A model generated the notes under the pieces. It did not search any database. It was not told the DNA's origin and saw only the letters and a list, made by a program, of their open reading frames with translations. Made by a program: the position numbers and the translations under genes. This document shows, in pieces, positions 56,921 through 64,000 of a stretch of DNA of 64,000 nucleotides. Source of the stretch: Lentzea tibetensis (GTDB lineage: Bacteria; Actinomycetota; Actinomycetes; Mycobacteriales; Pseudonocardiaceae); the NCBI RefSeq assembly GCF_007845675.1, contig NZ_VOBR01000032.1, positions 49,601 through 113,600 of the forward strand, given 5' to 3'. The first letter of the stretch is position 1; every line of letters starts with the position of its first letter.

Positions 56921-57196
56921 TCAGAGGGGCCAGTCACTCTGGTGCAGCTCACCACTTCGGGGCATCGGGACGCGGAAGAGGCAGCCCACGCAGGGCATGC
57001 CGGACGGTTGGGTGAGCAGCTCGGCCTCACCCCGGTGGATCAGTTCGCCGCAGTACGCCGTCAGCGCGAGCGGCGGCCTGCCGTCGTCGGGCATCGGGAC
57101 GAGGTGGCAGGTGCGCTGGGTCTCCCCGACCACGCCGGCCCGCTTGCGGACCAGGAGCACCGGCAGGCGCGCCTCTGTACGTTCCTGCGTGCTCAT
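56921..57196 (-). CDS. Small Cys-rich protein (91 aa)
   Basis: TCHLVPMPDDGRPPLALTAYCGELIHRGEAELLTQPSGMPCVGCLF contains C-H, C and CxxC ligands that could bind one zinc. GAGGTGAA precedes the ATG at 57196, which overlaps the upstream 58-aa stop as ATGA. The pair lies downstream of a TPR-type XRE regulator and a set of repeats, and is probably its target. No function is known. Confidence 0.72.
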   Translation of the reverse strand: MSTQERTEARLPVLLVRKRAGVVGETQRTCHLVPMPDDGRPPLALTAYCGELIHRGEAELLTQPSGMPCVGCLFRVPMPRSGELHQSDWPL

Positions 57197-57369
57197 GAGT
57201 TCACCTCGGCGTCGTCCACCACGCACACGACGGCGTGCGGGGTCGCGTAGAACTGCAGCCGGTACGGCCCGCAGCTCTGCTGGGCCACGGCGGCGCAGAA
57301 CTCCTCCGGCGCCCCCTGAGTCGATTCAGGAAGTCCGGTTCGCGGCGTGCGGTCGGCTAGGTCGATCAC
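57193..57369 (-). CDS. Tiny protein (58 aa), first gene of a coupled pair
   Basis: GTG at 57369 reads VIDLADRTPRTGLP, then EEFCAAVAQQSCGPYRLQFYATPHAVVCVVDDAEVNS, ending in a TGA that overlaps the next ATG. Three Cys, no membrane segment. It is too short for standard size cut-offs but is coherent, GC3-rich and coupled, so I regard it as real. Likely regulated through the repeats at 57411-57448. Confidence 0.62.
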   Translation of the reverse strand: MIDLADRTPRTGLPESTQGAPEEFCAAVAQQSCGPYRLQFYATPHAVVCVVDDAEVNS

Positions 57370-57410
57370 ACCTAGATCGTGAGGTGCGGGCCGGAAAACT
57401 GGGAGGGTTC

Positions 57411-57448
57411 CATACGAATTGCGGGTTGCGTATGCGGAATCCGCATAC
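57411..57448. promoter_or_regulatory. Overlapping inverted repeats, likely XRE operator
   Basis: CATACG (57411-57416) pairs with CGTATG (57429-57434) over 12 bp, and GTATGCGGAATCCGCATAC (57430-57448) is a perfect 8-3-8 palindrome that shares the middle half-site. This gives three half-sites between the XRE stop and the 58-aa start. Binding by the adjacent regulator is inference; a terminator hairpin for the XRE gene is the alternative. Confidence 0.5.
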
Positions 57449-57452
57449 TTCG

Positions 57453-58796
57453 CTAGCGCATGTGGGTGACAGCCTCCGTGAGCTCTGCAATTTGCACAGA
57501 CTGAGCGTAGGGCTCGAGCCTTTTCAGCTCGTTGACGATCAGCAATGAACCCGTCGCGCGGTAGAGATCGAGCGCCGCGAAACCGAGCCCCGCGGCGATT
57601 TCCGAGTCACCGCGAGCGGCGTGCGCGTAGGCCAGCTTGGCCGTGTGGACGCCCTGCTCCCACTGACAGATCTGGCCCCAGCGCTGCTGCACGTCCTCGT
57701 ACTCCCGGATCGCCTGGCGGTAGCCCTCCAGGTCGATCCAGCACGAGGCGCGTTGCATCGCGACGTGGTGCTCGGTGTAGCAGTAGCCGATCCAGTACTG
57801 GTCCGACGGCGGCCGCTCGGCGCGCAGCACCAGCTGCGTCGACAGCTCCAGCCGGTTCATGCACAGGTCGCTGCCCGCGCGCGCCAGTCCGCGTGCCTCC
57901 TGCTTGAGCGCCATCGAGCGGACCACCTCGCTCGCGCCGGTCTCGCGCTGCGCGGCGCGCGCCAGCCCGATGACGCGGTCGTCGTCGCCGTCGACCTCGG
58001 CCAGCTGGCTCATCCGCACGTAGCAGTACGCGACGACGTCGCGGTCGTCCGCGGCCTGGCCCTGTTCGAGCGCGCGGCTCGTCCACTGGCACGCGCCGCG
58101 CATGTCGCCGATCTCCTCGTGCAGCCAGCCGTAGAACTCGGCGTACATCGCGCCGACGCCCAGCAGCTTGCGGCGCAGGTCGCCGCGCGCGGACCGGCGG
58201 AGCACGTCGATGAAGTCGTACATCGACCGCACGGCGGGCATGAGAGCGCCGGTGCCGCGGAAGTTGTGCGCGTCGTTGACGATGCGGCGCAGCACCAGCA
58301 GCTGGGTGATCGCGTCGTCGGACACGCTGCCGCCGGGCGTGGCGGCGCCGAACACGGCCGAGGCGCACAACGCCATCAGCGCCTTGCCCTCCATGCCGAC
58401 GACGAGATCCTTCGCGACGGTGTCCAGCCCGGCGAACTCGGGCACGCCGCTGGTGAGCCTGCGCGCCTCACCGGAGCGGATCGGGATCGTGCGGTCGGTG
58501 AGGCCCAGCAGGTGCGCGGGGATGCCGAGCAGCCGCTGCAACGTCCTGAGCACGCGCATGTCGTAGGCGATGTTGCTGCCCGACTCGAGCCGGGAGATCG
58601 CGGACTGGGAGAAGCCGGCGAGCGTGCCCAGCTCGTCCTGCCGCAGGCCGTGCGCCTTGCGGGCGATCGCGACGACCGCTCCCGGCGACTCGGCGGCGAC
58701 CGCGTCGCGGATCTCTCTCGACTCCCAGATGGCCGGCGGCAGCATGGGCAGCGGACCGTCGGGGACCACGACGGCGTTCTTCGCTGGTGTGCTCAA
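57453..58796 (-). CDS. XRE family regulator with TPR-like C-terminal domain
   Basis: 447 residues. The HTH is at about 38-85 (AIARKAHGLRQDELGTLAGFSQSAISRLESGSNIAYDMRVLRTLQRLLGIP), followed by a long helical region with TPR-like repeats (AYCYVRMSQLAEVDGDDDRVIGLARAAQRE; HHVAMQRASCWIDLEGYRQAIREYEDV). Such regulators may sense peptides. TTG at 58796 with GGAGCGAG upstream. The coupled small genes downstream are probable partners. Confidence 0.86.
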   Translation of the reverse strand: MSTPAKNAVVVPDGPLPMLPPAIWESREIRDAVAAESPGAVVAIARKAHGLRQDELGTLAGFSQSAISRLESGSNIAYDMRVLRTLQRLLGIPAHLLGLTDRTIPIRSGEARRLTSGVPEFAGLDTVAKDLVVGMEGKALMALCASAVFGAATPGGSVSDDAITQLLVLRRIVNDAHNFRGTGALMPAVRSMYDFIDVLRRSARGDLRRKLLGVGAMYAEFYGWLHEEIGDMRGACQWTSRALEQGQAADDRDVVAYCYVRMSQLAEVDGDDDRVIGLARAAQRETGASEVVRSMALKQEARGLARAGSDLCMNRLELSTQLVLRAERPPSDQYWIGYCYTEHHVAMQRASCWIDLEGYRQAIREYEDVQQRWGQICQWEQGVHTAKLAYAHAARGDSEIAAGLGFAALDLYRATGSLLIVNELKRLEPYAQSVQIAELTEAVTHMR

Positions 58797-58959
58797 CTCG
58801 CTCCGCCTCCCGTTTCGGCGAGCAGGGGTTGCACCCGATCATGCCTGTCCGAACGACCTGTGTGCACTCCGCCCACTCCCTAGGGTGGTTCACCGCAGGC
58901 CGAACCGGAAGAAGCCAACGGTTGGATTGCCGGACACGGTGCGTGGTTATGCTCCTGCG

Positions 58960-59730
58960 GTGATCAAGGTACTGCGGGACTTCGGATCCGGCTCGCGCCT
59001 GCTGCTGCGCGGCTTCCAGCTCGTGTTCAGCTCTCCCCGCAGGGTCCTGGTCGGCATGCTCCCCGCGCTGCTCACGGCCGTGCTGATGATCGGCGGCATC
59101 GTGCTGCTGGCGTCGAACATCAACGAGCTCTCGGCGTGGGCGACGGGCTTCGCGTCCGACTGGTCGGAGGGTCTGCGCGTCGCCGTGCAGGTCGCCGTCG
59201 GCGTGTCGTTCGTCGTGGCGGCGCTCGGGTTGAGCGTGCTGCTGTTCACCGCGGTCAGCCTCATCATCGGCGGCCCGTTCTACGAGTACATCGCCGAGCA
59301 GGTCGAGGACGAGCTCGGCGGCGTGCCCGAGGCCGAGCAGGCCGGGTGGTGGCGCTGCTTCGTCATCGGCATCCGCGACGCGGTGCTGCTCATCGGTCTG
59401 TCCCTGCTCTTCACGATTCCCCTCTTCTTCATGGGGTTCATCCCGTTCATCGGGCAGACCGTCATCCCGGTGATCGCGGTGAGCGTCAACGCCTACCTCC
59501 TCAGCATCGAGCTCACGGGCGTCCCGTTCATCCGGCGCGGCCGTTCGCTCAAGGACCGCCGCCGCGCGCTGGCCAGTCGCCGCGCGGTGGTGCTGGGGTT
59601 CGCCGTGCCCACCTACCTGCTGTGCCTGATCCCGCTGGCGGCGCTGGTCGTGATCCCGGCGGCGATGGCAGGCGGCACGGTTCTCGCGCACCGCCTGCTC
59701 TCGCCACAGGCTCAGCCTCGGGTCAGCTGA
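58960..59730 (+). CDS. EI24-domain membrane protein
   Basis: 256 residues with about six helices. VLVGMLPALLTAVLMIGGIVLL, LSVLLFTAVSLIIGGPFYEYIAEQVEDELGG and LLFTIPLFFMGFIPFIGQTVIPVIAVSVNAYLLSIELTG are the EI24/CysZ-like signature. CysZ transports sulfate; the role of the actinobacterial form is unproven. GTG at 58960, with TTATGC just upstream as a possible -10. Confidence 0.87.
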   Translation: MIKVLRDFGSGSRLLLRGFQLVFSSPRRVLVGMLPALLTAVLMIGGIVLLASNINELSAWATGFASDWSEGLRVAVQVAVGVSFVVAALGLSVLLFTAVSLIIGGPFYEYIAEQVEDELGGVPEAEQAGWWRCFVIGIRDAVLLIGLSLLFTIPLFFMGFIPFIGQTVIPVIAVSVNAYLLSIELTGVPFIRRGRSLKDRRRALASRRAVVLGFAVPTYLLCLIPLAALVVIPAAMAGGTVLAHRLLSPQAQPRVS

Positions 59731-61675
59731 ACGGGATCCACGCCTGCTCGGCCAGCCCGTCCATCGCGTTGGCGCTGGCACCGATCGACGACACGGTCCA
59801 CAGCTGGTCGCCGATGACGATCGCGCGCCGCGCGCCGTTGTCGAAGCCGGACGCCCGCTGCTGCAGCGTGCCGACCTCGGTGAACGCGCCGTCGCGCACG
59901 CGCAGCACCAGCGAGCCGGACACCGGCCCCGACGTGCTGGCGCGGTCGAACGACATGATCGGGATGACGAGCATCCCGTTGGCGGGCCAGTAGAGGAACG
60001 CGTGCGGGTCGAACTCGGCCTCGGAGTTGGAGTTCGGCAGGTGGTGCTGCGCGAGCCTGCGCGGTGCGGCCAGGTTGCTGACGTCGAACAGCGACACCTG
60101 AGTGCCGGTCGCGCGGCCCTGGTCGGTCGCCTCCTGGCCGATGCCGATGAGCTTGCCGCCGCCGATCGGGTGCAGGTAGGCGGAGTAGCCGGTGATCTTC
60201 AGCTCGCCGACGGTCTTCGGCTGCTTCGGATCCTTGAGATCGAGCGTGTAGAGCGGGTCGGTCTGCCGGAACGTGACGACGTAGCCGATGTCCCCGGCGA
60301 ACCGGACGCCGCGGATGCGTTCGCCCTTGCCGAGTCCGTCGACGCGGCCGGTCTCGGCGAGGGTGTTGCCCTGCCGGGCGAGCACGGTGACGCTGCTCTG
60401 CGTCAGTGCCTGTTGCGACGACTGCGGCTGGTCAGCGCGCCAGCAGCAGGTGAACTCGTTGCCGGTGGTCGTCGCGACGCGCAGGTGACCGTCGTGCTCG
60501 GACAGCGCGTACTGGTTGAGCAGCGTGCCCTTCACCTCGCCGGACGCCACGTGCACGGGCGGTCCCGGCTTGCTGGTGTCGAACTGGTGGATCGCGGTGA
60601 CCGCGGGCGTCGGCACGATGTTCGGCCGCTGCGGCATGATCTGCCGCGCCAGCCGGTGGTCGTCCGCGACGTACAGGTTCTTGCCGGAGCCGTAGACGGT
60701 GTCGCCGTCCGCGACGATCGAGACGGGCTGGCCGGTGCCCAGCTCGCGCGGCAGGTCGAAGGACAGCACGGTGAGCATCGACGTCGCCGTGTGGATGACC
60801 GGGTGGCTGACCTTCGCGCAGTCGACGAGGGTGCCGCTGGACTTCTTGCCCTCGAGCTCCAGCTCGTAGCGCGGCAGCCACGTGTCGATCGGCGCCGAGC
60901 CGAGGATCTCGCGGTTCTTCCGGATCGCGCCCAGCTCGTCGATGGTGCCGTCCGGGTAGATGAACGGGATCCGCGGCGTGGAGCGGATGACGACGCGCGC
61001 GGTGCCGTCGGTCTGCCGGGCGTCGACGTAGACGCCCTCGGTCTTCAGCGTGCCCATGATCCGCGGCGGGCCCGCGAGGTCGACGAGCATCAGCTGCGTG
61101 CCGTCGAAGAACTGCTGCCCGTCCGGCGGAACGGGCTTCGCGATGCCCGGCCGGTCGTAGATGTAGCCGCCGGAGCTGACGACCAGCGCGCGGTCGCCGT
61201 GCATCAGCAGCTGGGTGGCCTGCGCGGGGAAGTCGAGCGTGCCGGTGACCTTCTTCGACTTCACGTCGATGACGCGCAGCTTGCCGTCGGTGATCGAGAC
61301 GATCCGCTGGCCGTCGGTCTTCACCAGGTCCGGCTCGTCGACGCCCTGCTCGTGGGTGTTGGTCGACGAGTGCTCCTGCGGTGCCTGCATGGGCGGCGTG
61401 GCCGCCTTGCCCGCCGAGTCGGCCGCCGACACCCTGGCGTCCGCCTCGGCGGTCATGTACGGGGCGCCGCCGAAGCCGTACGCGGTGACGTGGGGCAGCG
61501 CGGCGCGGCGGAGCTCGGTGAGGGCGGCGTCGCACGAGTCGAACGCGATGAGGCGCACCGGGCCGGTGTCCGCGATCGGCTGCGGCGGAGCCTGTTCATC
61601 GCCAAAGGGGTTCGCGGCGGTGACGCCGACGACGATGGCCAGGGCGGTTCCGGCCAGTACCCATCTTCCGGTCAT
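59723..61675 (-). CDS. Secreted or anchored beta-propeller protein
   Basis: 650 residues. A hydrophobic N-terminus (WVLAGTALAIVVGVTAA) is a signal or anchor. The rest is the PF09826-type beta propeller, with blades opening in GVDEPDLVKTDGQRIVSITDGKLRVIDVKSKK, LLMHGDRALVVSSGGYIY and VRFAGDIGYVVTFRQTDPLYTLDLKDPKQPKTVGELKITGYSAYLHPIGGGKLIGIGQ. Enzymatic function unknown. ATG at 61675. Overlaps the EI24 gene by 8 bp. Confidence 0.85.
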   Translation of the reverse strand: MTGRWVLAGTALAIVVGVTAANPFGDEQAPPQPIADTGPVRLIAFDSCDAALTELRRAALPHVTAYGFGGAPYMTAEADARVSAADSAGKAATPPMQAPQEHSSTNTHEQGVDEPDLVKTDGQRIVSITDGKLRVIDVKSKKVTGTLDFPAQATQLLMHGDRALVVSSGGYIYDRPGIAKPVPPDGQQFFDGTQLMLVDLAGPPRIMGTLKTEGVYVDARQTDGTARVVIRSTPRIPFIYPDGTIDELGAIRKNREILGSAPIDTWLPRYELELEGKKSSGTLVDCAKVSHPVIHTATSMLTVLSFDLPRELGTGQPVSIVADGDTVYGSGKNLYVADDHRLARQIMPQRPNIVPTPAVTAIHQFDTSKPGPPVHVASGEVKGTLLNQYALSEHDGHLRVATTTGNEFTCCWRADQPQSSQQALTQSSVTVLARQGNTLAETGRVDGLGKGERIRGVRFAGDIGYVVTFRQTDPLYTLDLKDPKQPKTVGELKITGYSAYLHPIGGGKLIGIGQEATDQGRATGTQVSLFDVSNLAAPRRLAQHHLPNSNSEAEFDPHAFLYWPANGMLVIPIMSFDRASTSGPVSGSLVLRVRDGAFTEVGTLQQRASGFDNGARRAIVIGDQLWTVSSIGASANAMDGLAEQAWIPFS

Positions 61676-61709
61676 GTCACCAGGACGGACGGATCACCCG
61701 AAAGGGTTG

Positions 61710-61733
61710 CGCGGGCGTCCGAAGACGCCCGCG
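61710..61733 (-). terminator. Terminator of the trypsin gene
   Basis: CGCGGGCGTC and GACGCCCGCG form a 10-bp stem with a TTCG loop when read on the minus strand, 8 bp past the protease stop. A stable UUCG tetraloop with no U tract is normal for actinobacteria. Confidence 0.75.
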
Positions 61734-61740
61734 CGGTCAC

Positions 61741-62544
61741 TCAGGAGTTGATCTGCTGCTGGATCGCGGTCGCGTAGGTCGAGACGCGTGAGTACACGCC
61801 GGGGTAACCGGCGTCCGCGCAACCCTCGCCCCACGAGGTGATGCCGATCAGCTTGCCGCCCGCGACGAGCGGGCCGCCGGAGTCACCCTGACAGGTGTCC
61901 GTGCCGCCCTGCGAGTAGCCCGCGCACACCATGTGCGTGGCGTTGAAGTCCGTGCCGTACGCCGTCTTGCAGGTGGAGTTGCTGGTCAGCGGCACCGTTG
62001 CCGTGAGCAGGTAGCGGCTGGCCGAACCACCGGACGAGGTGGTGCCCCAGCCGAGGATGCGGGAGCTGGTGCCCGCCGCGTACAGGGCGCTGTCCGCCGA
62101 GGTGGCGAACGGGATCGTGCGCTGCGACAGGTTGCGGTCCAGCGTGAGCACCGAGACGTCGTTGCCGATCGTCACGTCCTGGTAGCTCGGGTGGATCCAG
62201 ATCTTCGTGACCTTCGCGACGGTGCCCGCGGTGGAGTTCTTGTCGTCCCGGCCCGCGACGACGCGCACGGCCGACGGCGAGTCGCCCTCGGTGCAGTGCG
62301 CGGCCGTGACGACCTTGTTGGGAGCGACCAGCGTGCCGCCGCAGTACTGGAATCCGCTGGAGGTCGCGAGGTAGACGACCCACGGGTAGGTGGACGTGCT
62401 CGCGCGCGTGCCACCGACGATCTGGGTGCCGACCTCACCGTCGGGCTGATCAGCTGAGGCCACGCTGACGCTCGCCGCTGGTAGCACCATCGCCACCAGC
62501 AGCACGCCGAGCCATGACCGCAGGCGGTGCAGGGTTTCCGCCAT
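61741..62544 (-). CDS. Secreted trypsin-like serine protease
   Basis: 267-residue S1 family protease. A Sec signal (LGVLLVAMVLPAASVSVASA) and a short pro-segment precede IVGGTRASTSTYPWVV, where cleavage before Ile would activate it. The triad is His in TAAHC, Asp in NDVSVL and Ser in GDSGGP. The Asp in TDTCQGDSGGP lies at the base of the S1 pocket, giving trypsin (Lys/Arg) specificity. The ATG at 62544 is preferred over 62550 because AGGAG spaces correctly. Like Streptomyces griseus trypsin. Confidence 0.93.
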   Translation of the reverse strand: MAETLHRLRSWLGVLLVAMVLPAASVSVASADQPDGEVGTQIVGGTRASTSTYPWVVYLATSSGFQYCGGTLVAPNKVVTAAHCTEGDSPSAVRVVAGRDDKNSTAGTVAKVTKIWIHPSYQDVTIGNDVSVLTLDRNLSQRTIPFATSADSALYAAGTSSRILGWGTTSSGGSASRYLLTATVPLTSNSTCKTAYGTDFNATHMVCAGYSQGGTDTCQGDSGGPLVAGGKLIGITSWGEGCADAGYPGVYSRVSTYATAIQQQINS

Positions 62545-62707
62545 GATCATTCTCCTTCAGTTGTGCGCCCCCGTCAGGAAGGGGGCCTTCATAGATCAAC
62601 AGACCGTGGGTGCGGCAACAAGAGCCAGTAGACGTAGGCCAATCGGCCGCTCCCGCGTCGGCATGATTGACTCGCGCGGAGCAATTCCGACTCGAGGAGG
62701 ACATCGC

Positions 62708-63082
62708 ATGGCCGCGCAGAAGCCCGAGATCGCCCCGATCGACGGGCCGCCGCCCGCCGAGCTGGTCGTCACGGACATCACCGTTGGTGACGGCGCCACG
62801 GCCGAGCCCGGCCAGCACGTCACGGTCCACTACGTCGGTGTGTCGCACTCCACCGGCGAGCAGTTCGACGCGTCGTGGGACCGCCGCGAGCCGTTCGACT
62901 TCCCGCTCGGTGGCGGCCGCGTCATCGCGGGCTGGGACCAGGGCGTCGCGGGCATGAAGGTCGGCGGCCGCCGTCAGCTCGTCATCCCGCCGCACCTGGG
63001 CTACGGCGCGCACGGCGCCGGTGGCGTGATCAAGCCGAACGAGACCCTCATCTTCGTCGTCGACCTGCTCGGCGTCAGCTGA
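62708..63082 (+). CDS. FKBP-type peptidyl-prolyl isomerase
   Basis: 124 residues, one FKBP domain: VTVHYVGVSHSTGEQFDASWDRREPFDFPLGGGRVIAGWDQGVAGMKVGGRRQLVIPPHLGYGAHGAGGVIKPNETLIFVVDLLGV. The aromatic pocket (Tyr, Phe, Trp, Ile) is intact. No signal peptide. GAGGAGG lies 7 nt before the ATG at 62708. Followed by a strong terminator. Confidence 0.95.
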   Translation: MAAQKPEIAPIDGPPPAELVVTDITVGDGATAEPGQHVTVHYVGVSHSTGEQFDASWDRREPFDFPLGGGRVIAGWDQGVAGMKVGGRRQLVIPPHLGYGAHGAGGVIKPNETLIFVVDLLGVS

Positions 63083-63098
63083 CCTCTTCTTTCAACCG

Positions 63099-63131
63099 CG
63101 GCGTTCCCCTGATGCGCTCAGGGGAACGCCG
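63099..63131 (+). terminator. Terminator after the FKBP gene
   Basis: A 14-bp stem (CGGCGTTCCCCTGA at 63099-63112, TCAGGGGAACGCCG at 63118-63131) with a 5-nt loop, followed by TTGGTCTGT. It lies 17 bp after the stop. Confidence 0.82.
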
Positions 63132-63236
63132 TTGGTCTGTCCGGACGATTTGCGCTTCACTCGGAACCCGTTGGCGAAGCGCTGCGTCATCCTGAAGAAC
63201 GAGTGCGTACCGCCGCGTACGGGGAGGGACACCACG

Positions 63237-63767
63237 GTGCCCGAGGACATCGCCGAGTCCGAGCGAATGGTTTCCGACTGGGAACGGAACGTCAAAGAAC
63301 GCGCCAACCGCTACCAGGAGATGGCGACGCGCGTGCAGGGCATGACCATCAGCGAGCGGTCGTCCGACGGTTCCATCGAGCTCACCATCGGCTCGAACGG
63401 CATCCTGCAGAACCTGGTGATCGCCGAGACCGCCCGCGACAAGCGGATGGCGGAGGTCAGCGGCGAGATCATGAAGTGCCTGCAGCGCGCCCAGTCGCGC
63501 ATCCCCGAGCTGCTGCAGGAAGCGATGGCCGACACCATCGGCACCCAGGACGAGACGGCCAACGTGCTGTTCAACGAGGCCAAGAAGAACTTCCCGGCGC
63601 CTCCGTCCGACGACCCCGTCCCGCCGGCTCCCGCGGGCCCTCGTTTCAACGCCGACGAGGAGGAGCAGGCGATCACCCGCACCCCGCCACCTCCTGCCGC
63701 GCCGCCGCGCCGCCGTCCTCCCAGGGACGACGATGACGACTTCGGTGGCGAGTCCGTACTGACCTGA
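63237..63767 (+). CDS. YbaB/EbfC-like protein linked to type VII secretion
   Basis: 176 residues. The N-terminal half is a coiled YbaB-like domain (MVSDWERNVKERANRYQEMATRVQGMTISERSSDGSIELTIGSNGILQNLVIAE), and the C-terminal half is Pro-rich and acidic ([22 protein letters not shown]). YbaB proteins bind nucleic acid; in actinomycetes this extended form sits beside WXG-type secretion genes, as here. GTG at 63237 with GGGGAGGG upstream. The next gene starts 35 bp after the stop. Confidence 0.78.
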   Translation: MPEDIAESERMVSDWERNVKERANRYQEMATRVQGMTISERSSDGSIELTIGSNGILQNLVIAETARDKRMAEVSGEIMKCLQRAQSRIPELLQEAMADTIGTQDETANVLFNEAKKNFPAPPSDDPVPPAPAGPRFNADEEEQAITRTPPPPAAPPRRRPPRDDDDDFGGESVLT

Positions 63768-63801
63768 TCGCTCAGCTCTGCGCACCTGAGGGGGAAGACC
63801 G

Positions 63802-64000
63802 ATGACTGCCGGTGGTTTCGGTGTCACCGCGGAGGCGCTGGACGCGCACGCCAAGGCTCTCGAGGGCCTGCAGGGTCGTCTGCAGACGGCGGTGGATGCG
63901 GCTCGTTCGGTGTCGATGCCGACGGATGCGTACGGGATCATCTGCCAGCCGTTCCGGATGATGCTGGACCCGGTGGAGCAGTGGGGTCTGGACGCTCTGT
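63802..64000 (+). CDS. Type VII secretion target/WXG-like protein, cut at the right edge
   Basis: 66 codons visible. MTAGGFGVTAEALDAHAKALEGLQGRLQTAVDAARSV is a helical ESX-target N-terminus and MPTDAYGIICQPFRMMLDPVEQWGLDAL follows. GGGGAAG precedes the ATG. The gene continues beyond the window. Confidence 0.78.
   Translation, partial: MTAGGFGVTAEALDAHAKALEGLQGRLQTAVDAARSVSMPTDAYGIICQPFRMMLDPVEQWGLDAL

Noticed and set aside
62567-62586. GCCCCC/GGGGGC hairpin upstream of the trypsin gene
   Set aside because: Only a 6-bp stem with an 8-nt loop in the leader; neither a terminator nor an operator can be supported.

Overview
The window is chromosomal DNA from a high-GC filamentous actinomycete, most likely of the Pseudonocardiaceae (Lentzea, Saccharothrix or Actinosynnema type). 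The evidence is GC-rich third codon positions, many GTG and TTG starts, a mycothiol-dependent isomerase-type protein, an F420-type PPOX protein, two XRE(DUF5753)/DUF397 pairs, MmyB-type and TPR-type HTH regulators, a mycobacterial-type SOS box, and a type VII secretion target next to a YbaB-like gene. I see no rRNA, tRNA, CRISPR array, transposase or integrase. Most genes are short one- to three-gene units on alternating strands, and converging 3' ends often overlap.

Layout. 1-8.8 kb: a cut FAD monooxygenase diverging from a TetR gene over two tandem operators, an SRPBCC protein, RNase HI with a Cys/His tail, uvrA behind an SOS box, a DinB/MDMPI protein overlapping an acyltransferase, and an MBL hydrolase. 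8.76-13.2 kb: an AT-richer, apparently acquired island holding a small membrane protein and a very large STAND-type NTPase that is frameshifted exactly in its Walker A loop. 13.2-26.5 kb: RCC1, VOC, Lrp, amidase and DUF1801 genes, then metH behind a readable S-adenosylhomocysteine riboswitch, an SF1 helicase with a nuclease-like tail, and a rifampin-phosphotransferase-like PEP-utilising enzyme. 26.6-39.5 kb: small enzymes and regulators (DUF4262, DUF6817, MmyB, SDR, XRE/DUF397, macro domain, GGCT-like, DUF1905, ECF sigma factor, ArsR/SRPBCC, NmrA, methyltransferases) and a decayed sigma-factor fragment. 39.6-48 kb: a DinB2-type polymerase with a non-aromatic steric gate, NUDIX, a secreted endonuclease, an HxlR/oxidoreductase pair, GNAT, a Tat-exported GH95-like glycosidase and a headless TetR remnant. 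48.3-58.8 kb: a cyclase-like protein and an XRE regulator sharing one operator sequence, DUF397, a cysteine-desulfurase-like protein, membrane proteins, a phosphotransferase with a disrupted 5' end, OsmC, and a TPR-type XRE regulator beside two tiny coupled genes. 59-64 kb: EI24, a beta-propeller protein, trypsin, FKBP, a YbaB-like protein and a cut T7SS target.

The strongest points for follow-up are the 8.76-12.83 kb cassette (membrane protein plus predicted phosphoesterase-like/SIR2-like/STAND protein, a plausible anti-phage system with a one-base lesion in its P-loop), the SAH riboswitch whose pseudoknot and SD-masking hairpin share the same bases, the DinB2-type steric gate, and the XRE operator shared by a cyclase-like gene.
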